A DNA stretch of 64,000 bases from an uncultured Acetatifactor sp. (lineage in GTDB: Bacteria; Bacillota; Clostridia; Lachnospirales; Lachnospiraceae), in the NCBI GenBank assembly GCA_949840885.1, contig CATKYJ010000003.1, positions 62,001-126,000 on the forward strand, read 5' to 3'. Each line of letters begins with the position of its first letter. The stretch's first letter is position 1. Below the pieces are notes generated by a model, which saw only the letters and a program-made list of their open reading frames with translations, ran no database searches and had not been told where the DNA came from. The position numbers and the translations under genes were made by a program. Shown in pieces: positions 48,447 through 59,079 of the stretch.

Positions 48447-49403
48447 TTACTCTATAGGGACCGTAACCTCCAGGCTCCCCACCGCATGACCGAAGCCAAA
48501 GGAACCCTCCTGGAACGCCAGGTTGATCTGTCCCTCATAAAAATACCAGCCAATCTCACCTCTTGCCGCCATGTCCGGTATCTCCGCTTTCAGCACCGCA
48601 TCATCGAACTCCACCTCCGGATAGTTTTCATGAAGCCGCTCTATAATGGTCCCTACCATTGTCTCGTCCATGGTCAGGAACTGGCTCAGCTCCAGGTTCT
48701 CCCCGGTTTTGGCGTTCAGATTGTAATAGTCCCAGTAATTGTTGGGATGGGGGCCGCCCATGTTCACTGTACGTATGACCATGATGCTGACTACATCCAT
48801 GTCGCATCTGTATACATAGGCGCTGGCACCCTGCCCGAACACCCCTGTCGGATCTATGGACTCCCTGTAGTCTTTCACATTTTCCTGCAGTTCATCCAGC
48901 AGCGTCTCATTCTGTGATTTATACTGCGCGTTGATGGCCGCAAGCGCTGCGGACAGCTCTTTGCAGGCACTGCCATCCCCTGCCACGGTAAATGCCGGGT
49001 ATTCCGCAAAGACAATCTCTTCTCCCGCATCGTCCGTCCGCGCTTCCCTCAATATCTCCGAACGGATTTCCGGCGCAGCCGCAGCGTTTTCTCCGTCTCC
49101 CGATGCTGCCGCATCCGGGGAGACATCTTTTGGTTCGGAAGCATCGGCTTCCGGGGACATTTCTGCGGATGTTTCCGCAGAAGCTTCCGGGGACGCGGAA
49201 TCCTGCCCCTCGCCGTCCGTGCCATCCCCGCGCAGGGCATCCGTTCCGGACTCCGACTCACTGTCAAGCGGCACAGGCTCTATCTCTATGACCGAATTTT
49301 TCTCTTCCTCTCCGTCTTTCCCGCCACAGGCAGAGAGGGCAAGGCATAAAATCAATACCATGCATGACACTATTGTCATTTTCCTCATCATTTTCTTCTT
49401 CAT
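48447..49403 (-). CDS. DUF3298-type lipoprotein
   Basis: Lipobox-like ALSACGGK; low-complexity Ser/Ala/Glu linker; C-term GGPHPNNYWDYYNLNAKTGENLELSQFL typical of DUF3298. Confidence 0.85.
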   Translation of the reverse strand: MKKKMMRKMTIVSCMVLILCLALSACGGKDGEEEKNSVIEIEPVPLDSESESGTDALRGDGTDGEGQDSASPEASAETSAEMSPEADASEPKDVSPDAAASGDGENAAAAPEIRSEILREARTDDAGEEIVFAEYPAFTVAGDGSACKELSAALAAINAQYKSQNETLLDELQENVKDYRESIDPTGVFGQGASAYVYRCDMDVVSIMVIRTVNMGGPHPNNYWDYYNLNAKTGENLELSQFLTMDETMVGTIIERLHENYPEVEFDDAVLKAEIPDMAARGEIGWYFYEGQINLAFQEGSFGFGHAVGSLEVTVPIE

Positions 49404-49453
49404 CTTTTTTCACTCCCTTAAATCCATACTTTTATTTCATTGTCCCATTCCAG

Positions 49454-50461
49454 CTATGGATTCTGGCGGTAGATTCCACCGTCCATATGCCGGTAAGCCA
49501 GTTCCGTAGCCACTCTCCCCCTGGGGGTGCGGTTCAGGAAGCCGTTCTTGATCAGGTACGGCTCATAGACATCCTCAATGGTACCCGCGTCCTCTCCGAT
49601 GACAGCCGCCAGGGTATCCAGCCCCACCGGCCCTCCGTCAAACTTCTCGATCATAGTGAGCAGGAGATTTCTGTCGATATGGTCCAGCCCCAGCTTATCC
49701 ACGTCCATCAGATCCAGGGCTGTCCTTGCCACATCTTCCGTAATGATGCCGTCATATTTCACCTGGGCGAAATCACGCACCCTTTTTAAAATACGGTTGG
49801 CAAGCCTGGGCGTCCCACGGCTCCTGCGGGCCATCTCCAGCGCACCCCCCGGCTCGATCTCCACTGCCAGAATCCTGGCGGAATGCAGGATGATCAGCTG
49901 CAGTTCCTCTATTGTATAGAACTCCATATGGTGGATCATGCCGAAACGATCCCGCAGAGGCGCTGTCAGAAGCCCTGCCCTGGTGGTGGCCCCCACCAAT
50001 GTGAACTTCGGAAGATCCAGCCGCACCGAGCGGGCCGTGGAGCCCTTTCCTATCATGATATCGATGCAATAATCCTCCATGGCGGGATACAGCACCTCCT
50101 CCACCTGGCGGTTCAGGCGGTGTATCTCGTCCACGAACAGCAGGTCGCCCTCCTCCAGGTTGTTCAGGATGGCAGCCATCTCCCCCGGCTTCTCGATAGC
50201 GGGCCCGCTGGTGACTTTCAGATGCACGCCCATCTCATTGGCGACGATGCCCGCCAGGGTGGTCTTGCCCAGGCCCGGCGGCCCATAGAAGAGCACATGA
50301 TCCAGCGCATCGCCCCGCAGCTTCGCAGCCTCGATATAAATCTTCAAATTTTCCTTTATCTTGGATTGACCGATGTAGTCATCCAGTTTCTGTGGGCGCA
50401 GGGAGCCCTCTATCCTAATATCCTCTTCCGTTATATTTGTCTCAATCATTCGCTTAGGCAT
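49454..50461 (-). CDS. ruvB: Holliday junction branch migration helicase RuvB
   Basis: [70 protein letters not shown]. Confidence 0.98.
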   Translation of the reverse strand: MPKRMIETNITEEDIRIEGSLRPQKLDDYIGQSKIKENLKIYIEAAKLRGDALDHVLFYGPPGLGKTTLAGIVANEMGVHLKVTSGPAIEKPGEMAAILNNLEEGDLLFVDEIHRLNRQVEEVLYPAMEDYCIDIMIGKGSTARSVRLDLPKFTLVGATTRAGLLTAPLRDRFGMIHHMEFYTIEELQLIILHSARILAVEIEPGGALEMARRSRGTPRLANRILKRVRDFAQVKYDGIITEDVARTALDLMDVDKLGLDHIDRNLLLTMIEKFDGGPVGLDTLAAVIGEDAGTIEDVYEPYLIKNGFLNRTPRGRVATELAYRHMDGGIYRQNP

Positions 50462-50557
50462 AATCCGATTTCCATTTCCTCCGTGAGGGGACGGCGTTCC
50501 CTACGAGATAACCGCTCCTGTCATTCCAGCATCTAATGGCATGTTTATCGTTGTCTG

Positions 50558-51169
50558 TCAGAACATCTTCTTTAGCGCCGCTTTCAGCACTGCCCCGGAA
50601 TCCATGGCTTCGATGCCCTCAATGGCGTTTACTGCCTTTGCAGCCTCCGCCTGTCCATAGCCCAGGGACACCAGCGCCTCCACGGCCTCCCTCTTCTGGG
50701 GGCTGTCTCCCACAGCCGCGCCTGCTGCCTGGCTTCCCTGGATTTCCATGCCGATGGCAGTGTCCTCCACCTTGATTTTTCCTTTCAGCTCCAAAATCAG
50801 CCGTTCCGCCGTCTTGGCCCCGATTCCCGGCGCTTTGGTGATGGCTTTCACGTCTCCTGACAGGATGGCGAACCGCAGGGAGTCCGCGTCCAGCACGGAC
50901 AGGATTGCCAGCCCGCCCTTGGGCCCGATGCCGCTTACGGTAATGCACTTTTTAAAGATCTCCAAATCATTTTTGGACAGGAAACCGAAGAGCTGTATGG
51001 CATCCTCCCGCACGCTGGTGTAGGTGTACAGCTTTACTCTCTCTCCTATGCCCGGAAGCTTGGCCGCCGTGTCCGCGGAAATCCTTATATTATACCCAAT
51101 CCCGCCTACGTCCACTACTGCATTGTCTTCCGATATATCCTCAACGGTTCCCTTTACATATGCTATCAT
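50558..51169 (-). CDS. ruvA: Holliday junction branch migration protein RuvA
   Basis: MIAYVKGTVEDISEDNAVVDVGGIGYNIRISADTAAKLPG; SGIGPKGGLAILS; PGIGAKTAERLILELK. Confidence 0.97.
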   Translation of the reverse strand: MIAYVKGTVEDISEDNAVVDVGGIGYNIRISADTAAKLPGIGERVKLYTYTSVREDAIQLFGFLSKNDLEIFKKCITVSGIGPKGGLAILSVLDADSLRFAILSGDVKAITKAPGIGAKTAERLILELKGKIKVEDTAIGMEIQGSQAAGAAVGDSPQKREAVEALVSLGYGQAEAAKAVNAIEGIEAMDSGAVLKAALKKMF

Positions 51170-51308
51170 ATATCTCTCCCTGCATCCGGCTCCCGCCAGT
51201 CATCCCCTGTCTCAATTTCCGGGAATTGTTAAAACAATTCCTTATTCTCCCATAACATATCCGCATTTCATAGAGCACTGCCTGCCCCGGCACAGGACAA
51301 TCGTCCCT

Positions 51309-52877
51309 CTATGCCGCTCCCGGATCCCGCCGCAGCACCCTCTTAAACACGATCAGGAAGCAGACCAGATGCACCGCAAAGGTCAGGCCCCAGCTGATGG
51401 GATAGGAGTAATACAGGCATTCCAGGGTATGGTAGCTGCGGAAGATGGTATATATCCACACCACCCTGAACAGGCATGCGCCCGTCAGGGACACCAGCAT
51501 GGGCATAATGGCATAACCCATGCCCCGCAGCGCGCCTACAGCCACGTCCATCAGGCCGCAGAGGAAATAGGGGACACAGAGAAGTTTCATGCGCAGGATG
51601 CCGTACTCTATGACCGCGGGATCTACCGTGTACAGCTTCAGCAGTGTCCCGCCGAACAGATAGGCCACATTGCCCATGACCAGACCTACCACCATCACCA
51701 TCAGTTCGCATATCAGCAGCACCCTGCCGATCCTCTTATATTTCCTGGCGCCATAGTTCTGCCCGCAGAAACTGATGGCCGCCTGGTAGAATGCGTTCAT
51801 GGCCGTGTAAACGAAGCCCTCGATGTTGCTGGCCGCCGTATTCCCAGCCATGGCAATGGAGCCAAAGCTATTCACAGAGGATTGAATCAGCACATTGGAT
51901 ATGGAGAACAAAGCCCCCTGCATGCCGGCCGGAACCCCGATCTGAACCATCTTGATCAGCTTGTCCGGCGCGATCCGCATCCCACTAAGTTCCAGGCGAT
52001 AGGCACTGTCCGTGAGGATCAGGCATCTCACCACCAACGCCGCAGAGATGGCCTGGGAGACCACTGTGGCCGTGGCCACGCCTGCCACGCCCATATGGAA
52101 GTTTATGACGAATATCAGATTCAGCACTACGTTCACCACGCCCGCAACCAGCAGATAATAAAGGGGTCTCCTGGTATCTCCCACGGCCCGCAGGACGGCG
52201 CTGCCGAAATTATAGACCATCATAAACGGCATTCCGGCAAAATAGATGCGCATGTAGAGAACCGAATGGGAAATCACATCGTCCGGCGTGCCCATCCAGT
52301 TCAGCGCCGGCTTGGCCAGGAAAAACCCGAGAAAGATCAGGATGATACCTCCTGCCAGAGCGGTGGCGATGGCTGTCTGAACCATCTCTTTCAACTCCCT
52401 GTCCTGTCCCGCCCCAAAGAACCGGGCCACCAGCACATTTGCGCCCACGGACAGCCCGATGAAGATATTCACCAAAAGGTTGGTCAGCGACCCTGTGGAA
52501 CCCACCGCTGCCAGGGCCTGGTTTCCCGCAAAGCGCCCTACCACCACGATATCTGCCGCGTTGAAGAGCAGCTGCAGGATGCCCGACAGCATAAGCGGTA
52601 TGTAGAATATCATGATTTTGCCCAGAAGCGGGCCGTTGCACATATCAATCTCGTATTTTTGGGAGGAATCTTTTTTTGCAGGCTGCTTCCTCTCCACGGT
52701 CTGCTCCCGTACTATAGAATTCTTTCCGTTATTTCCGGAACTCTCTTTTTCCATGGAATATATCTCTTCTGTGGAATGCCTTTCTTCTGTGGAATGCCTT
52801 TCTTCTGTGGAATGCCTTTCTTCCATATTCTCTTCCCAATCCCTTTCCTCTGGAAGCCGGACTGCGCTTCGTGCCAT
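51309..52877 (-). CDS. MATE family efflux transporter with repeat-containing N-terminal extension (start could be 52826)
   Basis: GKIMIFYIPLMLSGILQLLFNAADIVVVGRFAGNQALAAVGSTGSLTNLLVNIFIGLSVGANVLVARFFGAG; N-term MEERHSTEERHSTEERHSTEEIYSMEK. Confidence 0.94.
   Translation of the reverse strand: MARSAVRLPEERDWEENMEERHSTEERHSTEERHSTEEIYSMEKESSGNNGKNSIVREQTVERKQPAKKDSSQKYEIDMCNGPLLGKIMIFYIPLMLSGILQLLFNAADIVVVGRFAGNQALAAVGSTGSLTNLLVNIFIGLSVGANVLVARFFGAGQDRELKEMVQTAIATALAGGIILIFLGFFLAKPALNWMGTPDDVISHSVLYMRIYFAGMPFMMVYNFGSAVLRAVGDTRRPLYYLLVAGVVNVVLNLIFVINFHMGVAGVATATVVSQAISAALVVRCLILTDSAYRLELSGMRIAPDKLIKMVQIGVPAGMQGALFSISNVLIQSSVNSFGSIAMAGNTAASNIEGFVYTAMNAFYQAAISFCGQNYGARKYKRIGRVLLICELMVMVVGLVMGNVAYLFGGTLLKLYTVDPAVIEYGILRMKLLCVPYFLCGLMDVAVGALRGMGYAIMPMLVSLTGACLFRVVWIYTIFRSYHTLECLYYSYPISWGLTFAVHLVCFLIVFKRVLRRDPGAA
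52749..52830 (-). repeat. in-frame 18-bp tandem repeat, 5 units, in MATE N-terminus
   Basis: Unit starts 52749, 52767, 52785, 52803, 52821 (exact 18-bp period); minus-strand unit CATTCCACAGAAGAAAGG. Confidence 0.97.
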
Positions 52878-53024
52878 GGTCTCCCAGTATATTCGTTCTT
52901 GCCGCCCCAGAAGCGGCGCATGGAAGCCGATATGTCTTCTGTCAGGAAACAGAGCCCCGCAGTCTGTGAACTGTAGCCTGCGAGACTCTCTGGTACAAAT
53001 TTCTTATTCGTATCGGTCTGGATT

Positions 53025-53513
53025 CTACGATTGGCTATTGATGTAATTGATCAGCCCCTCGGAGGAAATGATTCTCTGCATGAACTCCGGAAACGCCTGT
53101 CCCTGGAAGCTGATGCCTCTGGTCACATCGGTGATAACCCCGGAATCGAAATCCACCTCCACCTCGTCCCCGGCCTGGATTCCCCTGGCGGCCTCCGGGC
53201 ACTCAATGATGGGAAGACCGATGTTGATGGCATTCCTGTAAAAAATCCTGGCAAAGGTCTCCGCAATGACGCAGCTGACCCCTGCGGCCTTAATGGCGAT
53301 GGGGGCATGCTCCCTGGAAGAGCCGCAGCCGAAATTCTTGTCCGCCACAATGATGTCGCCCTTTTGCACTTTCTTTATAAACTCGCTGTCAATGTCCTCC
53401 ATGCAGTGCATGGCCAGCTCCGCAGGATCCGAACTGTTTAAGTATCTCGCCGGAATGATGACGTCCGTGTCTACATTGTCTCCATATTTAAATACTCTGC
53501 CCTTTGCGTTCAT
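53025..53513 (-). CDS. leuD: 3-isopropylmalate dehydratase small subunit
   Basis: [81 protein letters not shown]. Confidence 0.97.
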   Translation of the reverse strand: MNAKGRVFKYGDNVDTDVIIPARYLNSSDPAELAMHCMEDIDSEFIKKVQKGDIIVADKNFGCGSSREHAPIAIKAAGVSCVIAETFARIFYRNAINIGLPIIECPEAARGIQAGDEVEVDFDSGVITDVTRGISFQGQAFPEFMQRIISSEGLINYINSQS

Positions 53514-53700
53514 CTTTTTCCTGTCCCTGTCATTCTGCCATGTCTGTAACGGAACTCCCGTTTTCTGAGAAGAAATCCGTTCTCCTTTCAGCGCTTTCGC
53601 ATAACGACAAGGCTCTCCTTTCCTAATATTCGCAATACTTGCTTAAGCCATATTTATAATACATTTATAAATACCGCTGTCAAAACGGCAATTTTCTTCC

Positions 53701-54984
53701 TCAGCCAAGATCCGCCGGCTCGGAGATTACGCCTGTCACCGCACTGGCTGCTGCCACAGCAGGGCTTGCCAGGTAAATCTCAGAGGACACATGGCCCATA
53801 CGGCCCACGAAATTGCGGTTCGTAGTGGACACGCAGCGCTCGCCCTCGGCCAGGATGCCCATATAGCCTCCTAAGCAGGGGCCGCAGGTGGGCGTGCTGA
53901 CGATAGCGCCGGCCTGGATGAAAGTCTTCAAAAGCCCCTCTTCCATGGCCTGCATGTAGATAGCCTGGGTAGCGGGAATCACGATGCAGCGCATGCCCTT
54001 TGCAACATGGCGGTCTTTCAGCACCTCCGCCGCAGTCCGCAGATCGTCCAGGCGGCCGTTGGTGCAGGAGCCGATCACAACCTGGTCTATGGCAATTGGC
54101 TCCATCTGACGAATCTCGTCAATGGTATGCGTGTTTTCCGGCAGATGGGGAAATGCCACCGTAGGCCGCAGCGCGCTCAGATCAATGGTATACTCTGCAT
54201 CGTATACCGCATCCTCGTCCGCCTGATAAATGGTATACGATCTGTCGGAATGTTCTTTGATATAGCTTTCCGCCAGCGCATCCACGGGAAAGATTCCGTT
54301 CTTGCCGCCAGCCTCTATGGCCATGTTGGCTATGGTAAAGCGGTCGTCCATGGACAGATGGGCTATGCCGTCCCCCACGAACTCCATGGATTTATACAGA
54401 GCGCCGTCCACGCCGATCATGCCGATGATATGTAAAATCACATCCTTGCCGCTGACCCATTTGGCAGGCTTTCCGGTGAGAATAAACTTAATTGCCCCAG
54501 GCACCTTGAACCAGGCCTTGCCCATGGCCATGCCGGCAGCCATGTCCGTACTGCCCACCCCCGTGGAAAACGCGCCCAACGCGCCGTAGGTACAGGTATG
54601 GGAGTCTGCGCCGATGATCACGTCCCCGGCCACGGTGAGCCCTTTCTCCGGAAGCAGGGCATGCTCAATGCCCATCTCGCCCACCTCAAAATAGTTGGTG
54701 ATATCGTTCTTTCTGGCGAACTCCCGGACACATTTGCAGTGCTCCGCAGACTTGATGTCCTTGTTGGGCACGAAATGATCCGGCACCAGGGCTATCTTGT
54801 CCTTGTCAAATACGCCCTTAGCCGTGAACTTGTCCATCTCCTTAATTGCCACGGGGCTGGTGATGTCATTGCCCAGCACCAGGTTCAGATTCGCCTCGAT
54901 CAGCTGGCCCGCCTCCACCTTGTCAAGCCCTGCCGCAGCCGCCAGAATCTTTTGCGTCATTGTCATTCCCATATCCATAACCAT
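53701..54984 (-). CDS. leuC: 3-isopropylmalate dehydratase large subunit
   Basis: [93 protein letters not shown]. Confidence 0.97.
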   Translation of the reverse strand: MVMDMGMTMTQKILAAAAGLDKVEAGQLIEANLNLVLGNDITSPVAIKEMDKFTAKGVFDKDKIALVPDHFVPNKDIKSAEHCKCVREFARKNDITNYFEVGEMGIEHALLPEKGLTVAGDVIIGADSHTCTYGALGAFSTGVGSTDMAAGMAMGKAWFKVPGAIKFILTGKPAKWVSGKDVILHIIGMIGVDGALYKSMEFVGDGIAHLSMDDRFTIANMAIEAGGKNGIFPVDALAESYIKEHSDRSYTIYQADEDAVYDAEYTIDLSALRPTVAFPHLPENTHTIDEIRQMEPIAIDQVVIGSCTNGRLDDLRTAAEVLKDRHVAKGMRCIVIPATQAIYMQAMEEGLLKTFIQAGAIVSTPTCGPCLGGYMGILAEGERCVSTTNRNFVGRMGHVSSEIYLASPAVAAASAVTGVISEPADLG

Positions 54985-55083
54985 TCCTTTCCGTCAAAAA
55001 TTTCTATCCTTGATGATAACACAATCATGGATATTGTTCAAACCTTTTTTATAGTAAGAAAAAATGCATCAATTTGCATAAGA

Positions 55084-55118
55084 AAGCGCCCCGCAGCTTT
55101 CCAGCAATCAGGGCGCTT
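55084..55118 (-). terminator. terminator-like hairpin 3' of the 55157-55711 gene
   Basis: AAGCGCCC...GGGCGCTT; on minus strand followed by TCTTATGC. Confidence 0.6.
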
Positions 55119-55156
55119 CTTTCCTGTATCAAACAGTCCGGCTTTCTCTGTCAGCT

Positions 55157-55711
55157 TTATACATACCAGTGGATATTTCCTGCATTTGTCTGGGCTGAAT
55201 TGCCTGAGATGTCAGTATTATAGATTGTCAGCGACTTTCCGCCGTCAGCCAAATACTCTACATGGTCTCCGGAAATCCTCTGCTTGAAGTACTGGACACC
55301 ATCGTTGTCATAGACAATGGTTGGAAGCGCTTCCAGAGGATCCTCCTTTTTCTCCGCCGTTCCCGAAGCGGCTACGCCAAAGAGCCTGCCGATCATTCTC
55401 AGCACATCAATTCCCAGGAAGAACTGGCATACAATAAAGGCCAGCACAGCTACGATGACAATGGGGACCAGAATCCTAAGTAACACTGTGCCCACCAGCC
55501 AGATGACTCCGTGAAATGCCGCGCCTCCCAGCTTTCCTTTGGCTCCCTCTGCTTTGATCAGCGTCTTCAGGACACCGATGATCGTCAGAATCACCGCCAA
55601 TCCGGTAAAAAGCCCTGAGGCGAATTCAGAGTTCTCTCCTCCCACGTTTCCTACCAGCACATCACATACGACTTTAAAGATGACGCCAACAATTGTGAAT
55701 AAAAATCCCAT
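55157..55711 (-). CDS. hypothetical membrane protein
   Basis: Two or three hydrophobic segments; MGFLFTIVGVIFKVVCDVLVGNVGG; start taken at 55711. Confidence 0.65.
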   Translation of the reverse strand: MGFLFTIVGVIFKVVCDVLVGNVGGENSEFASGLFTGLAVILTIIGVLKTLIKAEGAKGKLGGAAFHGVIWLVGTVLLRILVPIVIVAVLAFIVCQFFLGIDVLRMIGRLFGVAASGTAEKKEDPLEALPTIVYDNDGVQYFKQRISGDHVEYLADGGKSLTIYNTDISGNSAQTNAGNIHWYV

Positions 55712-55907
55712 CTTTTTTCTCCTTTTGCATACATTTCCCCCGCTCTCTATCAAAGTCTGTATCTTCCCCCCTTTCCGACCAGACCGCCGGGAGCTTTCGG
55801 ACGCCGGCCCCGGGGTAATCCCGGCCGCCCGCTATATGCCTGCATATAGACTCCTGATATTGTATTCCCCGCGGAAAGGGAAGTCGGGACAATGCTGCAA
55901 AAGTTTT

Positions 55908-57851
55908 TTACTCTATGATGACTTTTACCTGGAAATTTTGGTTGTAATTGTACCATGGATCCTTAAGGCGCACTTCCACCCAGTCCGGCGCACCGTCCGC
56001 TTCCTCCGGCTGTCTCAAGATCAAGAATACTCCTGCTCCTCCCATATGGGCGCTCCCGCCTTCGATCCAGTTGCCGTCCCTGTACAGTTCAAGCCATGTC
56101 TCCTGGTCCAGCTCAAAGGAGGCCCCTGCCTCCTCCCGGGGCTGATTTCCATAGAAGTATCTGGAATCAATGTAGGAATCCTGAAACAAAAGATTCCCCG
56201 CGGAAATCGGCTCCAGCATCAGTTCATACACGAATGTAGGCTCCAGCGCATAGTTCACAACCCAATCTTCGCCATCTTCATAGACGATCTCATCCCCCGT
56301 TTCATAATACTCCATATGGACACCTGTCAAATGGTAACCTGAACCATCGGGAAACAGCAGTGTCTCATCACAGGCAACGGTTCCCCCCTTTTCTTTGGGG
56401 AGCGGTATATATGCCCCGCCTGAAATCTGACTGCTCTCCATGCGCAGATAGGGGATCGTCATGGTGTACTCTCCCGGCTCCAGGGGCGGAAAAGTCAACA
56501 CCACCTCATCCAGCCCCCAAAAGCCGCAGTCGATCCAGTTCGCTTCCCATACAGTCCCATCCGCTCCCGTCAATGTGACCATTTTCCTGTCACCCCTGTC
56601 CACCAGATAGGGGGAAAGCCCATATTTACCAGCATCCAGCCCCTCATTTAGGAGATACAGGGAAAATTTGGTCTCTTCCTCATTTCTGATACCAGGGCAA
56701 ACCACAAATCCAGTGTCCCCGAAAGGATGAAAGGCCCCAACAGCGGAAATATCCTCCTGTACCGAAACCCTGGACAATGTCACGGTAAACTTCGGGTTAG
56801 GACCCTGGAGGTTCAGGGGCTTTGTATGCATTACCTCTTCCTCTCCCTCCCACGTTGAGTAAGTGAACGTATCGTCAGAATACCGCTCAACTGCTGCCAG
56901 TTCAATCTCTATCGTAAAGCTTTCCGGCAATTCCTCCTCTGGCTGCCATGTCTTTATCAACTGCATATTCTCATAATTATGTTTGGTCTCACATAATTCC
57001 AGCGGTAAATCCTTTACCTCAAGCGCATTTATATAGGCCTGATACACGGCATTCTGCCTGGTCCTTTCCTCCTCATTCTCCGGCTCCTTGTCCGGTTTGT
57101 AGTCGATGCTGAAGTACATGTGCCCGTCTCTGTATGCCACGTTGTCCACAGAGAACGTAAAGCCATCCGCCCAGCAGGGATCCGAAACTTCCGTCATCCG
57201 GTAGATCGGATTCTCCTCAGACCAGCTGAAGCCCACGCCCTCCGCGAACTGGAAGTACCTGCTTACGATGACCGCACATGCCGCCAGCAGCAGCATGATA
57301 AGGCCGATGACCAGAATCTTCCACAGCTTCTTTAAGCTGCGCTGCCCGCGTTTTTTCACAGTCTCATAGTTCAGGGCCAGTTTCTCTGCGATTTCCTGGT
57401 AGGACAGGCCCTGGTAATACTTCATCCGGATGATCTGGCTGTCCACGGGATCCAGCGCTTCTATGGCTGCCTCCAATTCCTCCCGCGTATACTCCCCGTC
57501 TCCCGGACCTCCGAAAGCTTCCTGTCCGTCCTCTTTCCATGCCTGCTCCCCGGAGGCGGCGCTCTCTGCCCTCTCCCTGCGGCAGTTGTCCCGATAGCGG
57601 TTCAGGGCTTTTCTGTCCGCTATCAGGCACAGATAGTTCCTCAGGCTGCTCTTTGCCTCATCATATCTGTCCGCATGCAGACAAAATTCCGAGAATGCGT
57701 CATTCACACATTCTCGGATGTCCTCTGGATTCTGCAGGCGTCTGGCACATACGCTCCACAGCAGCCCCGTGTATGTCTCCAGCAAGGCCGCCGCGCCTTT
57801 GTTTTTATCCTGTTTTATCAGTTCCTGTATCTCCTGATCCGTGTATGCCAT
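55908..57851 (-). CDS. ECF-like sigma-70 factor fused to TM segment and DUF4179-like ectodomain
   Basis: sigma2-like DAFSEFCLHADRYDEAKSSLRNYLCLIADRKALNRYRDN; sigma4-like LDPVDSQIIRMKYYQGLSYQEIAEKLALNYETVKKRGQRSLKKL; TM ILVIGLIMLLLAACAVIVSRYF; about 450-aa C-terminal domain. Confidence 0.85.
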   Translation of the reverse strand: MAYTDQEIQELIKQDKNKGAAALLETYTGLLWSVCARRLQNPEDIRECVNDAFSEFCLHADRYDEAKSSLRNYLCLIADRKALNRYRDNCRRERAESAASGEQAWKEDGQEAFGGPGDGEYTREELEAAIEALDPVDSQIIRMKYYQGLSYQEIAEKLALNYETVKKRGQRSLKKLWKILVIGLIMLLLAACAVIVSRYFQFAEGVGFSWSEENPIYRMTEVSDPCWADGFTFSVDNVAYRDGHMYFSIDYKPDKEPENEEERTRQNAVYQAYINALEVKDLPLELCETKHNYENMQLIKTWQPEEELPESFTIEIELAAVERYSDDTFTYSTWEGEEEVMHTKPLNLQGPNPKFTVTLSRVSVQEDISAVGAFHPFGDTGFVVCPGIRNEEETKFSLYLLNEGLDAGKYGLSPYLVDRGDRKMVTLTGADGTVWEANWIDCGFWGLDEVVLTFPPLEPGEYTMTIPYLRMESSQISGGAYIPLPKEKGGTVACDETLLFPDGSGYHLTGVHMEYYETGDEIVYEDGEDWVVNYALEPTFVYELMLEPISAGNLLFQDSYIDSRYFYGNQPREEAGASFELDQETWLELYRDGNWIEGGSAHMGGAGVFLILRQPEEADGAPDWVEVRLKDPWYNYNQNFQVKVIIE

Positions 57852-57989
57852 TTACGCCTGCCCCCGAAGTCGTTTTGTGTATTTTAAAATTTTCTCCATT
57901 GATACCCGGCTCACAAGCGGAAAGCGCCATAAATTGGCGGCATATATTACCGCCCGTGAGCATAGGCCAGCTTGCGGCTGCCCGCTTTA

Positions 57990-58946
57990 TCAGCTTTCCA
58001 CCGTAGACAGGATAAGGCTCATATTTCCGTTCCCCTCCACCTTTCCATAGCCGCAGGGGATGATAAAGTGATCGCCTTTGCGAACCTCCGCTCCGTTCAT
58101 GGTACCTGCTCCCTCCAGCACCGATGCGGCCAGGAACGGATATTTCTGCTCAAATGACGCGCTGCCGTTTACATCCAGTTTGAAAATAGTATATTTCCCG
58201 CAGGCATATATCTGGTTCAGCTCATTCTCCGGCAATCCATTTGCAGACTTTACGCTCTCCTGTGCGCTCTTGGCCGGAACCGTGATCACATCCAGGCTCT
58301 TGTCGATATGGAGTTCTCGGCTCTTGCCGTTCTGGAGCCGGTCATAGTCATAGAGCCTGTAAGTGATGGCGCTGTTCTGCTGGGTTTCCAGGATCAGTGT
58401 ATGAGCCTTGATAGCATGTACCGTGCCGGGGTCGATTTGAAGAAAATCCCCCTTGTGGATGGGGATCTCCCGGATCAGTTCCGTCCATTTCCCCTGCCGC
58501 ACCATTTCCTCCAGCTCTTCTTTCGTCCTGGCGTTATGGCCGATAACGATGGCCGCATCTTTCGCACAGTCACAGATAAACCAGCACTCCGTCTTGCCCA
58601 GGCTGCCGTTCTCGTGAACTTGCGCGTAGGCATCGTCCGGATGCACCTGGATGCTCAGATCGTCCTGGGCATCAATGATCTTGGTTAACAGCGGATATCT
58701 GTCATAGGGCAGATTCCCGAAAAGTTCCGGATGCTTTGCCCAAAGTCCGGACAGCTTCTCTCCCTGGAAGCTTCCGCTGCGGACAGTCCCGTCTCCCTCC
58801 GGATGGGCGGAGATTCCCCAGCATTCCCCGATGCCGTCTCCCTCTACCGGATATCCGAATTCCTCCCGCAGCCTGGTGCCGCCCCAGATATTATGGGTGC
58901 ATACCGGGTCTAAAAAAAGCAGTTCATGCAACTGGTTTTCTTTCAT
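57990..58946 (-). CDS. manA: type I mannose-6-phosphate isomerase
   Basis: FLDPVCTHNIWGGTRLREEFGY; YPLLTKIIDAQDDLSIQVHPDDAYA; KTECWFICDCAKDAAIVIGHN; LQIDPGTVHAI. Confidence 0.95.
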   Translation of the reverse strand: MKENQLHELLFLDPVCTHNIWGGTRLREEFGYPVEGDGIGECWGISAHPEGDGTVRSGSFQGEKLSGLWAKHPELFGNLPYDRYPLLTKIIDAQDDLSIQVHPDDAYAQVHENGSLGKTECWFICDCAKDAAIVIGHNARTKEELEEMVRQGKWTELIREIPIHKGDFLQIDPGTVHAIKAHTLILETQQNSAITYRLYDYDRLQNGKSRELHIDKSLDVITVPAKSAQESVKSANGLPENELNQIYACGKYTIFKLDVNGSASFEQKYPFLAASVLEGAGTMNGAEVRKGDHFIIPCGYGKVEGNGNMSLILSTVES

Positions 58947-58971
58947 TTCTTTTTCCCCCTTACATTGTCTT

Positions 58972-59002
58972 GCCCTGAAATGCCTCTCTTGCATTTCAGG
59001 GC
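58972..59002. other. perfect 12-bp hairpin between ROK kinase gene and manA
   Basis: GCCCTGAAATGC-ctctctt-GCATTTCAGGGC; no long U-tract. Confidence 0.7.
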
Positions 59003-59079
59003 CTGTTTTCTGCATTTTCTGCAGTATGTACCTACTGCACATAGTCACTGATCTTGCACTTTCTTGCATTGTAAATCCA

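Noticed and set aside
49040-49260. Ser/Ala/Glu-rich segment in the DUF3298 lipoprotein as another member of the dispersed repeat family
   Set aside because: Low complexity is common in lipoprotein linkers and no clear fixed-period TTCCATGGAA-like unit was seen.
51024-52976. 650-aa plus-strand ORF opposite the MATE and ruvA genes
   Set aside because: Antisense shadow ORF over well-supported genes; composition is typical of reverse-frame readthrough (His/Gln-rich), no family motif.
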